A stretch of 64,000 bases of DNA, taken from contig OZ242192.1 of the NCBI GenBank assembly GCA_965205955.1, forward strand, positions 2,046,001 through 2,110,000. The letters run 5' to 3'. A model generated the notes under the pieces. That model saw only the letters and a list, made by a program, of their open reading frames with translations, had not been told where the DNA came from and did not search any database. The position numbers and the translations under genes are program-made. Below are positions 26,032 through 35,108 of this stretch, in pieces (position 1 is the stretch's first letter; every line of letters begins with the position of its first letter). The DNA is from G965202915 sp965205955 (GTDB lineage Bacteria > Pseudomonadota > Gammaproteobacteria > Eutrophobiales > Eutrophobiaceae).

Positions 26032-27321
26032 TTACCTGAGCGCCCCGGCAAGCTCCGTCATAACCTTCCGCGCCGCATGAATCGTGCTTGCTATATCCTC
26101 ATCCGTATGCCGGCTCGATATAAACCCGGCTTCAAACAAGGAAGGCGCCAGATACACCCCCTCGCCGAGCATCCCATGAAAAAATTTATTAAAATACTCG
26201 CGGTCGCATCGCATAACCTGCTCATAGAAACTGATCTCCGTCTCATTCGAGAAAAACAGCCCGAACATTCCTCCAAGATGATTGGTTGTGAACGATACCC
26301 CCGTTTCCTCAGCGGTGGCACTCAGTCCATCCAGCAACGATTGGGTTTTTTCTTTCAGCGATTCATAAAAATTCGCGGACGAGATCAAGGTCAGTGTCGC
26401 AAGACCCGCAGCCATCGCCACCGGATTGCCCGACAAGGTGCCGGCCTGGTAAACCGGCCCATCGGGCGCAATATAATCCATGATCGCCCGCTTCCCGCCA
26501 AAGGCGCCTACCGGCATGCCTCCGCCTATAATCTTGCCCAGCAGGCTTAGATCAGGGCTGATATTATATATGGACTGCGCCCCGCCCAGCGCCACTCTGA
26601 AGCCGGACATGACCTCATCGAAGATCAATACACTCTGATAATCATTACTCACCTTCCTCAAGACATCCAGAAACTCCTGTTTGCCCGGGACACAATTCAT
26701 ATTGCCCGCCACCGGTTCCACAATAATTGCGGCGATTTCTTCTCCCATCTCATCGAATACCCGTTCCACCTCAGCCGGCTCATTATAGCTGAGTGTGACG
26801 GTATGTCTGGCCAAATCCGCCGGCACACCGGGAGAGGTGGGCACTCCCAGGGTCAGTGCCCCGGAACCCGCCTTTACCAACAGGGAATCGGCATGGCCAT
26901 GATAGCAGCCCTCGAATTTAACGATCTTATCCCGACCGGTATACGCTCTGGCCAATCGTATCGCACTGAGTGCCGCTTCCGTGCCTGAATTAACCATGCG
27001 CACCTTGTCAATTGCCGGCATCAACTCACAGATCTTGCCGGCCATTTCAGTCTCGATTTCACTGGGAGCGCCGAAACTAAGACCCCTGTCAACGGCGGCC
27101 TTAACCGCTGCCAGCACCTCGGGATGCGCATGACCGAGTATCATCGGCCCCCAGGAACCGACATAGTCAATATATTGCCGGCCTTCGCTGTCGTACAGAT
27201 AGGCGCCACTCGCCCTCTCGATGAAAACCGGCGTGCCGCCGACAGATTGAAAGGCACGCACCGGCGAATTGACCCCGCCGGGGATAACCTGTTTTGCGGC
27301 AGAAAATAATTTTTCCGACAT
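26032..27321 (-). CDS. hemL: Glutamate-1-semialdehyde 2,1-aminomutase
   Basis: 429 residues, the normal length. It converts glutamate-1-semialdehyde to 5-aminolevulinate in the C5 haem pathway. It is a PLP enzyme with the cofactor Lys263 in LGKIIGGGMPVGAFGG; MVNSGTEAALSAIRLARAYT and FDEVMSGFR are also typical. It lies 5 bases downstream of thiE. A tRNA-Glu gene converges on its 3' end. Confidence 0.98.
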   Translation of the reverse strand: MSEKLFSAAKQVIPGGVNSPVRAFQSVGGTPVFIERASGAYLYDSEGRQYIDYVGSWGPMILGHAHPEVLAAVKAAVDRGLSFGAPSEIETEMAGKICELMPAIDKVRMVNSGTEAALSAIRLARAYTGRDKIVKFEGCYHGHADSLLVKAGSGALTLGVPTSPGVPADLARHTVTLSYNEPAEVERVFDEMGEEIAAIIVEPVAGNMNCVPGKQEFLDVLRKVSNDYQSVLIFDEVMSGFRVALGGAQSIYNISPDLSLLGKIIGGGMPVGAFGGKRAIMDYIAPDGPVYQAGTLSGNPVAMAAGLATLTLISSANFYESLKEKTQSLLDGLSATAEETGVSFTTNHLGGMFGLFFSNETEISFYEQVMRCDREYFNKFFHGMLGEGVYLAPSLFEAGFISSRHTDEDIASTIHAARKVMTELAGALR

Positions 27322-27326
27322 AACCC

Positions 27327-27953
27327 CTACCCGAAAGACGCACGGTATAGCCGCACCGCCCGTGCAATATCGGCGGCCCGATACAGACCGGACACTACCG
27401 CCAGCATATCCGCTCCCGCCTGCACAATTTCCCTGCCATTTTCCGGGGTGATCCCGCCAATCGCAATAATCGGCAGGGATACCGCCCTCCTGGTTTTTTG
27501 CAACTGCGACAGCCCGATCCTGGCGGCTCCGGGTTTGGTGGGCGACGAATGAAAGGCGCCGAGTGCGACATAATCGGCGCCGCTTCTTTCGGCATACACC
27601 GCCCTTTCCATCCGGTTATAGCAGGAATACCCGATCAGTTTGCCCTTGCCCAGGCTACAGCGCGCCTCATCGATAGATATATCCCGTTCGCCCAGATGCA
27701 GTCCGTCCGCCTCGATGTCCCCGGCCAATTGCGGATCATCATTGACAACCAGGGGGCAGCCATATCGGCGGCAAAGAGCAAGAAGCCGCTCCGCCAATAC
27801 TGAATATTCGGGCGATCGCCTGTTTTTGTTGCGGTATTGTAGTAGCGCGATACCATTTTCCAGCATGATTTCCGTCTTGCTGATCACGGCGCTGCCCGGA
27901 AAATTCTCGCAGTCGGTGATCGCATAAATACCGGATGGCGGCAGGATGCTCAT
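27327..27953 (-). CDS. thiE: Thiamine phosphate synthase
   Basis: About 208 residues from the ATG at 27953 (a GTG two codons earlier is possible). It couples HMP-diphosphate and thiazole phosphate to thiamine phosphate. Signatures are ALLQYRNKN, PLVVNDDPQLAGDIEADG, HLGERD, DYVALGAFHSSPTKPGA and IIAIGGITPEN. It lies between thiD and hemL on one strand. Confidence 0.97.
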   Translation of the reverse strand: MSILPPSGIYAITDCENFPGSAVISKTEIMLENGIALLQYRNKNRRSPEYSVLAERLLALCRRYGCPLVVNDDPQLAGDIEADGLHLGERDISIDEARCSLGKGKLIGYSCYNRMERAVYAERSGADYVALGAFHSSPTKPGAARIGLSQLQKTRRAVSLPIIAIGGITPENGREIVQAGADMLAVVSGLYRAADIARAVRLYRASFG

Positions 27954-27984
27954 CGGCACACAATACCAAACATATTTAAGCCGG

Positions 27985-28770
27985 TCACAAGCGAACGAAG
28001 CGATCAGGCTGCAACTGGCCCCCGCCCAATTGCTGGCCGTGTTTGAGCGTATTCCAGGTATATTGCTGGGCAGTCTTTACCGAGGATTCCATATCGCCGC
28101 CAAGTGCCAGTTGTGCGGCGATACTCGATGAAAGCGTGCAGCCTGAGCCGTGATAAATGCCCGGAAGCCTCTCCCATGTATAGCTCAGTGCTGTTTTATT
28201 TTTTTGGTAGAGCCGGTTGATCACCCGCCCGGCATCCGCATCCGCATCCGTCACCAAAACCGCATTGCATCCATACTCCATCAGCTTGTCGGCCGCCCCG
28301 GCTATTTCCTGCGTACCGGCAAGGGCGCGGGTCTCGGCACGGTTCGGCGTGATGATGCTGCAAAGCGGCAGCAATCTCTCCAGGATCAGCCGCCGCATTT
28401 TTTTACCGGCCACCTCTGTACCAGTGCCGGTCACCAATACCGGGTCCAATACGGTCGGTATTTTCAAATCGGCCAAAACCGTTTCAATTACCCGGATTAA
28501 TTTCTCATTTCCCAGCATCCCGATCTTGCAGGCATCGATTTGAAAATCGTCTTTGAGCAATTCAATCTGCCTCCTGAAAAAATCATTATCCTGTGCTACA
28601 AAACCTGAAAACTTTTTGGTATTTTGCGCCGTCAATGCGGTAATCACCGGCAGGGCATGGCAACCGGCAATACCCACACTCTCGATATCCGCCTGTATCC
28701 CGGCGCCGCCCGAAGGATCATGCCCGGCAAATACCAGCACCGTGGGATGCTTTTGTAGCATATTTTCCAT
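27985..28770 (-). CDS. thiD: Hydroxymethylpyrimidine/phosphomethylpyrimidine kinase
   Basis: 261 residues. It phosphorylates HMP twice for thiamine synthesis. Signatures are FAGHDPSGGAGIQADIES, DPVLVTGTG, ITPNRAETRALAG and the catalytic HGSGCTLSSSIAAQLA. It heads thiD-thiE-hemL. No TPP riboswitch consensus is visible in the 68 bases upstream. Confidence 0.97.
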   Translation of the reverse strand: MENMLQKHPTVLVFAGHDPSGGAGIQADIESVGIAGCHALPVITALTAQNTKKFSGFVAQDNDFFRRQIELLKDDFQIDACKIGMLGNEKLIRVIETVLADLKIPTVLDPVLVTGTGTEVAGKKMRRLILERLLPLCSIITPNRAETRALAGTQEIAGAADKLMEYGCNAVLVTDADADAGRVINRLYQKNKTALSYTWERLPGIYHGSGCTLSSSIAAQLALGGDMESSVKTAQQYTWNTLKHGQQLGGGQLQPDRFVRL

Positions 28771-28838
28771 ACTATGCCGAACGCTTGCATTCAGCCGCTG
28801 TGTCAGCAGTCAGTTGGAGTGATTTGTTAGATATAGAG

Positions 28839-29303
28839 TTAAAAAAATGTAACAATTCGGTTTTCAAGAAGAAATTCCTCGAATTGACTAACAAGTGCCT
28901 TTTTTTTCTTCGTTTTTACAGATTCATCAGTATACATGTACAATTTTAATATTCCTTTTTTTGAGTGTTGTTGTGCATATTTTGTATACTCCGCATGGGT
29001 AAAAAGCCAGGCACGATCTGTAGATAAGTCAGTCACGGCCGCAAGCTCTGCCGGAGAACTGTCCCTAAGGTCCCATGCTAAACTCAATTTCCCCTTGCCT
29101 CCTCCTGCAGAAGGTTTTACTTGTGTTTTAACCTGTATAGTAAACGGATGTTTGGTTTTGGGAGAATAAGCGACTAAATCAATACCTGAGTCGGTAGTCA
29201 TGGAAGCAGAGTCAATTCCGAACTTCAAAAGTTTATACTGAACCAAAAGCTCACCAGCCTTGCCTATATGTTGAGTGGTTATAGTGTTATCTTTTAGACC
29301 CAT
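28839..29303 (-). CDS. PD-(D/E)XK nuclease-like protein in an AT-rich islet
   Basis: 154 residues with a very strong ribosome-binding site (AGGAGGAGG) before the ATG. The N-terminal half has the nuclease-fold signature GKAGELLVQYKL (Glu18), GIDLVAY (Asp42) and IQVKTQ (Gln57-x-Lys59), as in PD-(D/E)XK endonuclease-like families. The C-terminus is Lys-rich. The DNA is clearly more AT-rich than the flanking thiD and hemJ regions, and it lies between thiD and rubredoxin, which are often direct neighbours; this suggests transfer. A defence role is possible but no partner gene is present. Confidence 0.75.
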   Translation of the reverse strand: MGLKDNTITTQHIGKAGELLVQYKLLKFGIDSASMTTDSGIDLVAYSPKTKHPFTIQVKTQVKPSAGGGKGKLSLAWDLRDSSPAELAAVTDLSTDRAWLFTHAEYTKYAQQHSKKGILKLYMYTDESVKTKKKKALVSQFEEFLLENRIVTFF

Positions 29304-29515
29304 TGCCTCCTCCTGTTTTCTTGTCCGATTATTATTTGACAGAATACTCTTTAGTAGCTACAAATTATATGCGCACATATATCGTTCGCATAATAATTTG
29401 CATGAAAATTATGGGTGAGCGTTGTATTGTGTACAAATCTCTTACGACCAACTTCAGCAATAGCAAGCATTGCCATAAGCCGATGATGCAAAAAAGACAA
29501 TGGAGATAAGATCAA

Positions 29516-29659
29516 ATGATCAAGATTAACGTGGTGATTTTGTTGGTTGTTCTTTGTGGATGCATCGTGCCTTCTAAAGAGGAGCTGACCACAGGAACCG
29601 ACCACAAGAGCGGGTATTTGCTACCAGCGTTATTTAGAGGCACAACCTGTGCCTTTTGA
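29516..29659 (+). pseudogene. Small lipoprotein, probably frameshifted
   Basis: A 47-codon frame with GGAGATAAG ahead of the ATG and a lipoprotein signal (INVVILLVVLCGCIVPS, lipobox LCGC). From about 29619 another frame reads the more protein-like YQRYLEAQPVPFDCESAIK and then stops at 29687. A small indel near 29615-29621 would join them into a lipoprotein of about 55 residues. I do not recognise the family. It may also be intact with the shorter end. Confidence 0.5.
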
Positions 29660-29759
29660 TTGTGAATCTGCAATTAAATATGGCCAATAATTTCATCGGA
29701 GTTTTACCTGGCCACGCAAAACAGACGCCGAGAGACAATAATAAGGGGGCAAGTTTAAA

Positions 29760-29924
29760 ATGAAGCAATATTTATGTGTTATTTGCGGTTTTGTTTATGA
29801 TGAAGAAAAAGGCTATCCCGAAGACGATATTGCGCCGGGGACAAAATGGGAAGAGGTTCCCCCTAATTGGACCTGCCCGGATTGCGGCGCCAGGAAAGAA
29901 GACTTTGAAATGATTGAAGTATAA
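29760..29924 (+). CDS. Rubredoxin
   Basis: 54 residues. Two Cys pairs, C6-V-I-C9-G and C39-P-D-C42-G, hold a single iron; the linking sequence (FVYDEEKGYPEDDIAPGTKW, PPNWTCPDCGA) is canonical. It is a small cytoplasmic electron carrier. AAGGGGG lies upstream. In related bacteria rubredoxin lies next to thiD and hemL, as here apart from the inserted islet. Confidence 0.96.
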   Translation: MKQYLCVICGFVYDEEKGYPEDDIAPGTKWEEVPPNWTCPDCGARKEDFEMIEV

Positions 29925-29934
29925 TACGCAACTT

Positions 29935-30363
29935 TCACACGGGCTGTATTACCGCCAGTACAATGATGACAATCAGAGCTATCACCGGTATTTCATTGAA
30001 CCAGCGATACCAGACATGGCCGTGCCGGTTTCTGTCATGCTTGAAACCGACCAGTAACATCCCGCAATAAATATGGTAAACGATCAGCAATAAAATCAGC
30101 GCGAGTTTAGCCTGCATCCACAGCGCATCCTTATAATTGGACCAGCCATTCACAAACAGCGTGCCCGCGCCGAATATCAGCGTCAGTACCGCGCCGGGGC
30201 TCATGATCCCGTAAAACAATTTTCTCTCCATGACCTTGAAGCGGTCAATGCTGATTGCATCGGCACTCAGGCAGTGATAGACAAACAATCGCGGCAAATA
30301 GAACAAACCCGCAAACCAGGTAACCATGAAAATCAGATGCAGCGCCTTGAACCAGTAAAACAT
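29935..30363 (-). CDS. hemJ: Protoporphyrinogen IX oxidase HemJ family protein
   Basis: 142 residues with four membrane segments. The N-terminus ALHLIFMVTWFAGLFYLPRLFVY, with conserved His9, and the later MERKLFYGIMSPGAVLT and WMQAKLALILLL match the HemJ (UPF0093) family, which oxidises protoporphyrinogen IX in the inner membrane. The gene is convergent with rubredoxin and divergent from gcvT. With hemL it makes a second haem-pathway gene in this region. Confidence 0.93.
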   Translation of the reverse strand: MFYWFKALHLIFMVTWFAGLFYLPRLFVYHCLSADAISIDRFKVMERKLFYGIMSPGAVLTLIFGAGTLFVNGWSNYKDALWMQAKLALILLLIVYHIYCGMLLVGFKHDRNRHGHVWYRWFNEIPVIALIVIIVLAVIQPV

Positions 30364-30382
30364 CTTGTAGGCAAATAATTCC

Positions 30383-30410
30383 TTGCATATACTCGAAAGT
30401 AGACTATGCT
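30383..30410 (+). promoter_or_regulatory. Candidate promoter for the gcv genes
   Basis: TTGCAT at 30383-30388 and TATGCT at 30405-30410, with a 16-base spacer, about 75 bases before gcvT in the 122-base gap between hemJ and gcvT. Motif match only. No glycine riboswitch consensus was found in the gap. Confidence 0.3.
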
Positions 30411-30485
30411 ACTACTATAAGTTGAATTGATGGTGAATAATAGTACTGTATGGAAAGGGTATGAACAGGTAATCACCGAATAATC

Positions 30486-31613
30486 ATGACGCAAGAATTG
30501 CAAAAAACCGCGCTGCACGATCTGCATCTGGAAGCAGGCGCAAAGATGGTGCCGTTCACCGATTACACAATGCCGCTGCATTATGCCAAAGGGATCATGC
30601 AGGAGCACCTGCATACTCGCCAGCAGGCCAGCCTGTTCGATGTCTCGCACATGGGGCAAATACAGTTGATCGGCGGCGAGCCCGGCGCCGTCATCGAAAA
30701 ACTGGCGCCATTAGCCATTGGAAGCCTCAAGGCCGGCTGTCAGCGCTACACGGTACTGCTGAATGAAAACGGCGGCATTGTTGACGATGCCATCGTCACG
30801 CGCCCATTCGGCGAGGGATCCGGCAGATTGATGATAGTGATCAACGCATCGCGCAAACAGGCCGACTGCGACTACATCGAGTCACAGCTCGAAGGCGGCT
30901 GCCGTCTCGAGCGGCTCCCGGAGAAATCCCTGCTGGCATTGCAGGGCCCGGCCGCCAGCGCCGTGCTGACCCGGTTATTTGGCGACGAAGTAGCCGTGCA
31001 GCCGTTCATGTCGCAGCGCTTCTATCAATTCTCCGGAGAACAAATATCGATCAGCCGCTGTGGATACACCGGCGAAGACGGCTACGAAATTTCCGTGTCC
31101 TCGGACAAGGCTGCTGATCTTGCACAGCAGATACTATCGGAAAACGAGGTCGAACTTGTTGGCCTCGGCGCACGGGATTCACTGCGCATGGAATGCGCCC
31201 TGTGCCTGTATGGCGACGACATCGATGAAACCACCACGCCGATAGAGGCCGATATGAAATGGGTGGTGGCAAAGGCGCGCCGTGAAAAGGCGGACTTCCC
31301 CGGCGCCAATCGCATCCTCGAACAACTGAACGAAGGCGCGCCGCGCAAGCGCGTCGGCGTGCGCCCCGACGGCCGTGTGATCGCCCGCAACGGCGCCGAG
31401 ATCACCGCAGGGACGGATACCGTGATCGGCCGGGTAACTTCCGGCTGCTTCAGCCCGACCATACAGGCGCCCATTGCAATGGGCTATGTTGAATCACAAT
31501 ATGCCGATGAAGGCGCGCCCGTGGAGATAAACGTCCGTGGCAAACGCCACCCGGCAAGGATTACAGCGCTGCCGTTTGTGCCAACGCGCTACTACCGGGG
31601 CGACAAAACCTGA
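30486..31613 (+). CDS. gcvT: Aminomethyltransferase (glycine cleavage T protein)
   Basis: 375 residues. It transfers the aminomethyl group from lipoylated GcvH to tetrahydrofolate, releasing ammonia. Signatures are LHDLHLEAGAKMVPFTDYTM, LFDVSHMGQI, CGYTGEDGYEISV and GLGARDSLRMECALCLYG. It begins the gcvT-gcvH-gcvP set. The base composition is noticeably GC-rich compared with flanking genes. Confidence 0.98.
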   Translation: MTQELQKTALHDLHLEAGAKMVPFTDYTMPLHYAKGIMQEHLHTRQQASLFDVSHMGQIQLIGGEPGAVIEKLAPLAIGSLKAGCQRYTVLLNENGGIVDDAIVTRPFGEGSGRLMIVINASRKQADCDYIESQLEGGCRLERLPEKSLLALQGPAASAVLTRLFGDEVAVQPFMSQRFYQFSGEQISISRCGYTGEDGYEISVSSDKAADLAQQILSENEVELVGLGARDSLRMECALCLYGDDIDETTTPIEADMKWVVAKARREKADFPGANRILEQLNEGAPRKRVGVRPDGRVIARNGAEITAGTDTVIGRVTSGCFSPTIQAPIAMGYVESQYADEGAPVEINVRGKRHPARITALPFVPTRYYRGDKT

Positions 31614-31640
31614 TACTAACCGTTCAACAGGAGGAAACCG

Positions 31641-32021
31641 ATGAGCGAGATGAAATACAGCAAGGAACACGAATGGGTGCGTATAGACGAGGCCGGCGTC
31701 GCCACTGTCGGGATCTCCGACTACGCCCAGGAGACTATTGGCGAACTGGTTTTTGTGGAGTTGCCGAAGGTCGGCGACACCTTTGAACAGGGGCGGGAAG
31801 TCGGCGTCCTCGAATCAGTCAAAGCGGCCAACGACCTGTATGCGCCGATCAGCGGCGAGGTGACCGAGGCCAACCAAAAGCTCGGCGACTCACCCGATCT
31901 CATCAATCAGGATGCCGAGGGGGAAGGCTGGTTACTCAAGGTCAAACCCGCGGACCCATCGCAACTCGATGCCCTGATGGACGAAGCGGCCTACAAAGAC
32001 TTCCTGAGCACGCTTGAATAA
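31641..32021 (+). CDS. gcvH: Glycine cleavage system H protein
   Basis: 126 residues. The lipoyl carrier of the glycine cleavage complex; lipoylation site Lys61 in GVLESVKAANDLYAP. A strong ribosome-binding site (AGGAGG) lies before the ATG, consistent with the higher output needed for the shuttle subunit. It lies 27 bases after gcvT and 23 before gcvP. Confidence 0.98.
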   Translation: MSEMKYSKEHEWVRIDEAGVATVGISDYAQETIGELVFVELPKVGDTFEQGREVGVLESVKAANDLYAPISGEVTEANQKLGDSPDLINQDAEGEGWLLKVKPADPSQLDALMDEAAYKDFLSTLE

Positions 32022-32044
32022 GCGGTGCGGGCCGGGGAAATATC

Positions 32045-34945
32045 ATGTCTGCCGCAGTTGACTTAAAGCAGCTCGAACATGCCAGCGGATTTGTTGGCCG
32101 CCATATAGGCCCGTCCGACGCCGAAATCACCGAGATGCTTGCAGAGCTGGGATTATCCTCGCTGGACGAACTGATCGAAAAAGTAGTGCCCGATGACATC
32201 CTGAGCTCGCGCCCGCTGAGCCTTCCCGAAGTACGCAACGAGCATACCGCACTGTCCGATCTGCTGCATATGAGCGAGCGCAACAAGGTGTTCATATCGA
32301 TGATCGGCGCCGGCTACTACGGCACCGTTATGCCGACGGTGATCTTGCGCAACGTATTTGAAAGCCCCGCCTGGTACACTGCATATACCCCCTACCAGGC
32401 CGAAATCAGTCAGGGGCGTCTCGAGGCGCTGCTGAACTTCCAGCAGATGATCTGCGATCTGACCGGCATGGAACTCGCTAACGCCTCGCTACTCGATGAA
32501 GCCACCGCAGCGGCCGAAGCGATGAGCATGTCCAGGCGCCTATGCGACAAAGAATCGGCAAAGGTCTTTTTGATCGACCGCAACTGCTTCTCACAGACTA
32601 TAGAGGTAGTCCAGACTCGTGCGCTGCCGATGGGCTTTGAAGTCGTCGTCGGCGACCCGTTCGGCGACGACATTGACAAATACAACCTGTTCGGGGTGCT
32701 GGTGCAGTATCCGGGCGCCGACGGGCGGGTGCCTGAGCTGCGTCAAATGATCGAAAAGGCCCATGCCAGCGGCACGCTGGTTACCGTCGCCGCGGACATC
32801 CTCGGACTGGCGCTTCTGACTCCCCCCGGCGAGATGGATGCCGATATTGTCGTCGGCAGTTCCCAGCGTTTTGGCGTGCCGATGGGCTACGGCGGCCCCC
32901 ATGCCGCCTTTTTCGCCACCCGCGAAAAATACAAGCGCACCATTCCCGGACGCATCATCGGCGTATCTGTCGACTCAGAAGGCAAACCGGCGTTGCGCAT
33001 GGCGCTGCAAACCCGCGAACAGCATATCCGCCGCGAAAAGGCCACCAGCAACATTTGCACCGCCCAGGTACTGCTCGCGGTCATTGCCGGTCTACACGGG
33101 GTGTATCACGGGGCGAAGGGTATAAAGAGAATCGCCGAAAGAACCCACCGCATGACGCAGATCATGGTTACCGGTCTTGAAAAGCTCGGCTTTAAAATCA
33201 CCACCGATGCCTTCTTCGATACCATAACCGTGCGTGTCAACGGACAGGCGCAACGTATTGCCGCAAGGGCGCGCGAGTCGCGCATCAACCTGTTCGTGGC
33301 AGACTGGAACCACCTGAGGATCTCCTTTGACGAGACCACTGACCGCGAAAACCTGATCGCGCTATGGGAAGTATTCGACCCCGATGCGATGGAAAAGCTC
33401 GACATCAATGCGCTGGATGCCGAAGTCGGCGAGTGCATCCCCGAAGCGCTCCGCAGGACCAGCGAGTTCATGACGCATCCGGTGTTCAACCGCCATCACA
33501 CCGAAACCGAGATGATGCGCTACCTGCGCAGACTCAGTTCGAAAGATATCGCACTCAATCGCTCCATGATCCCGCTCGGCTCATGCACGATGAAGCTCAA
33601 CTCCGCCAGTGAAATGGACCCGGTAACCTGGCGCAATTTTGCGCACATGCACCCGTTCGCGCCGCTCGACCAGACCCAGGGCTACCAACAACTGTTCAAG
33701 GAGCTTGAGGATGGACTGTGCGAGATCACCGGTTTCGACGCATTTTCTCTGCAACCGAATGCCGGTTCACAGGGAGAATACAGCGGCCTGATGGTGATCC
33801 GCAAATATCACGAAACCCGAGGGGAGAAACAACGCAATATCTGCCTGATCCCCGAATCCGCGCACGGCACCAACCCGGCAAGCTCGATCATGGCCGGCAT
33901 GAAAGTCATCGTAATCAAATGCAGCAGCAATGGCGACGTAGATGTCGAGGACCTCAAGCAGAAAGCCGAGGAGCACAAAAACACCCTGGCCGCGATTATG
34001 GTTACCTATCCCTCGACCCACGGCATTTTCGAAAAACACTTCAAAGATATCTGCAATATCGTTCACACGCACGGCGGACAGGTCTATCTTGACGGCGCCA
34101 ACATGAACGCGATGGTCGGCATCGTGCGCCCGGGCGAGATTGGCGCCGATGTTTCTCATCTGAACCTGCACAAGACCTTTTGCATCCCGCACGGCGGCGG
34201 CGGTCCCGGTATGGGACCTATAGGCGTCAAGGCGCACCTCGCGCCCTTTCTGCCGCGGCATTCCATGGTCACCGGCCTCAACCCCGCCGAGATCGAAAAA
34301 AGCAGCATAGGCACCATATCGGCCACGCCCTGGGGCTCCTCTAGCATCCTGCCGATCACCTGGTGCTATATTGCGATGATGGGCGCCGAAGGCTTGAGAC
34401 GCGCAACTCAGGCCGCGATCCTGAATGCCAACTATATCCGCCACCGCCTTGCCGAGCACTACCCAATCCTTTATACCCAGGACAACGGCTTCGTTGCCCA
34501 CGAGTGCATCATTGACCTGCGCCCGATCAGAGATTCCTGCGGCATCACTGTCGATGACGTTGCCAAACGCCTGATCGATTACTGCTTCCACGCCCCGACC
34601 ATATCATTCCCGGTCGCCGGGACCATGATGATAGAGCCAACCGAAAGCGAGTCAAAAGAAGAACTCGACCGCTTCTGCAATGCGATGACCCGGATCCGCA
34701 AAGAAATTGCCGACATCGAAGAAGGCCGGGCCGATAAGGAAAACAACCTGTTGCGCAACGCGCCCCACCCGCACACCCTGTTGCTGGAGGAAAACTGGCG
34801 ATTCCCCTACTCCAAGCAGGATGCATTTTTTCCGATGCAGGAGATTGAACTCGAAAAATACTGGCCGCCGGTCGGACGCATAGACAACTCCCACGGTGAC
34901 CGCAACCTGGTCTGTAGCTGCCCGCCAATTGAGGACTATCTATAG
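32045..34945 (+). CDS. gcvP: Glycine dehydrogenase (decarboxylating), P protein, single chain
   Basis: 966 residues, the full-length single-chain form rather than the split P1/P2 form. It decarboxylates glycine and passes the aminomethyl group to GcvH. The PLP Lys is residue 710 in LNLHKTFCIPHGGGGPGMGP. N-terminal signatures include FVGRHIGPSDAEI and MIGAGYYGT. It ends the gcv set; the L protein (lpd) is elsewhere. Confidence 0.98.
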   Translation: MSAAVDLKQLEHASGFVGRHIGPSDAEITEMLAELGLSSLDELIEKVVPDDILSSRPLSLPEVRNEHTALSDLLHMSERNKVFISMIGAGYYGTVMPTVILRNVFESPAWYTAYTPYQAEISQGRLEALLNFQQMICDLTGMELANASLLDEATAAAEAMSMSRRLCDKESAKVFLIDRNCFSQTIEVVQTRALPMGFEVVVGDPFGDDIDKYNLFGVLVQYPGADGRVPELRQMIEKAHASGTLVTVAADILGLALLTPPGEMDADIVVGSSQRFGVPMGYGGPHAAFFATREKYKRTIPGRIIGVSVDSEGKPALRMALQTREQHIRREKATSNICTAQVLLAVIAGLHGVYHGAKGIKRIAERTHRMTQIMVTGLEKLGFKITTDAFFDTITVRVNGQAQRIAARARESRINLFVADWNHLRISFDETTDRENLIALWEVFDPDAMEKLDINALDAEVGECIPEALRRTSEFMTHPVFNRHHTETEMMRYLRRLSSKDIALNRSMIPLGSCTMKLNSASEMDPVTWRNFAHMHPFAPLDQTQGYQQLFKELEDGLCEITGFDAFSLQPNAGSQGEYSGLMVIRKYHETRGEKQRNICLIPESAHGTNPASSIMAGMKVIVIKCSSNGDVDVEDLKQKAEEHKNTLAAIMVTYPSTHGIFEKHFKDICNIVHTHGGQVYLDGANMNAMVGIVRPGEIGADVSHLNLHKTFCIPHGGGGPGMGPIGVKAHLAPFLPRHSMVTGLNPAEIEKSSIGTISATPWGSSSILPITWCYIAMMGAEGLRRATQAAILNANYIRHRLAEHYPILYTQDNGFVAHECIIDLRPIRDSCGITVDDVAKRLIDYCFHAPTISFPVAGTMMIEPTESESKEELDRFCNAMTRIRKEIADIEEGRADKENNLLRNAPHPHTLLLEENWRFPYSKQDAFFPMQEIELEKYWPPVGRIDNSHGDRNLVCSCPPIEDYL

Positions 34946-35027
34946 CCATGGAATCACCGGAAGTAAAAAATCGGGAATGCGGATTTGAGCTACGGGGGAT
35001 TATTTTTCAATGCAGGTAAAAAAATAC

Positions 35028-35055
35028 TTGCATTAAATAATATACTTGCTATACT
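35028..35055 (+). promoter_or_regulatory. Candidate promoter for the symporter gene
   Basis: TTGCAT at 35028-35033 and TATACT at 35050-35055, with a 16-base spacer, in a strongly AT-rich stretch. The predicted start of transcription leaves a leader of about 150 bases that contains a short open reading frame. Motif match only. Confidence 0.45.
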
Positions 35056-35108
35056 CATAATATTATGGTTTAATATCCATTCTTTAATAGAACAAGAGTA
35101 AACATCGA

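Noticed and set aside
28771..28838. TPP riboswitch before thiD
   Set aside because: Only 68 bases and no CTGAGA or ACCTGATCTGG-like segment on the minus strand.
30364..30485. Glycine riboswitch before gcvT
   Set aside because: The gap is only 122 bases and lacks the conserved glycine aptamer core sequences; the same check on 34946-35212 was negative.
33767..34591. 274-codon frame opposite gcvP
   Set aside because: A by-product of GC-rich codon use in gcvP; the gcvP active site is encoded on the plus strand here.
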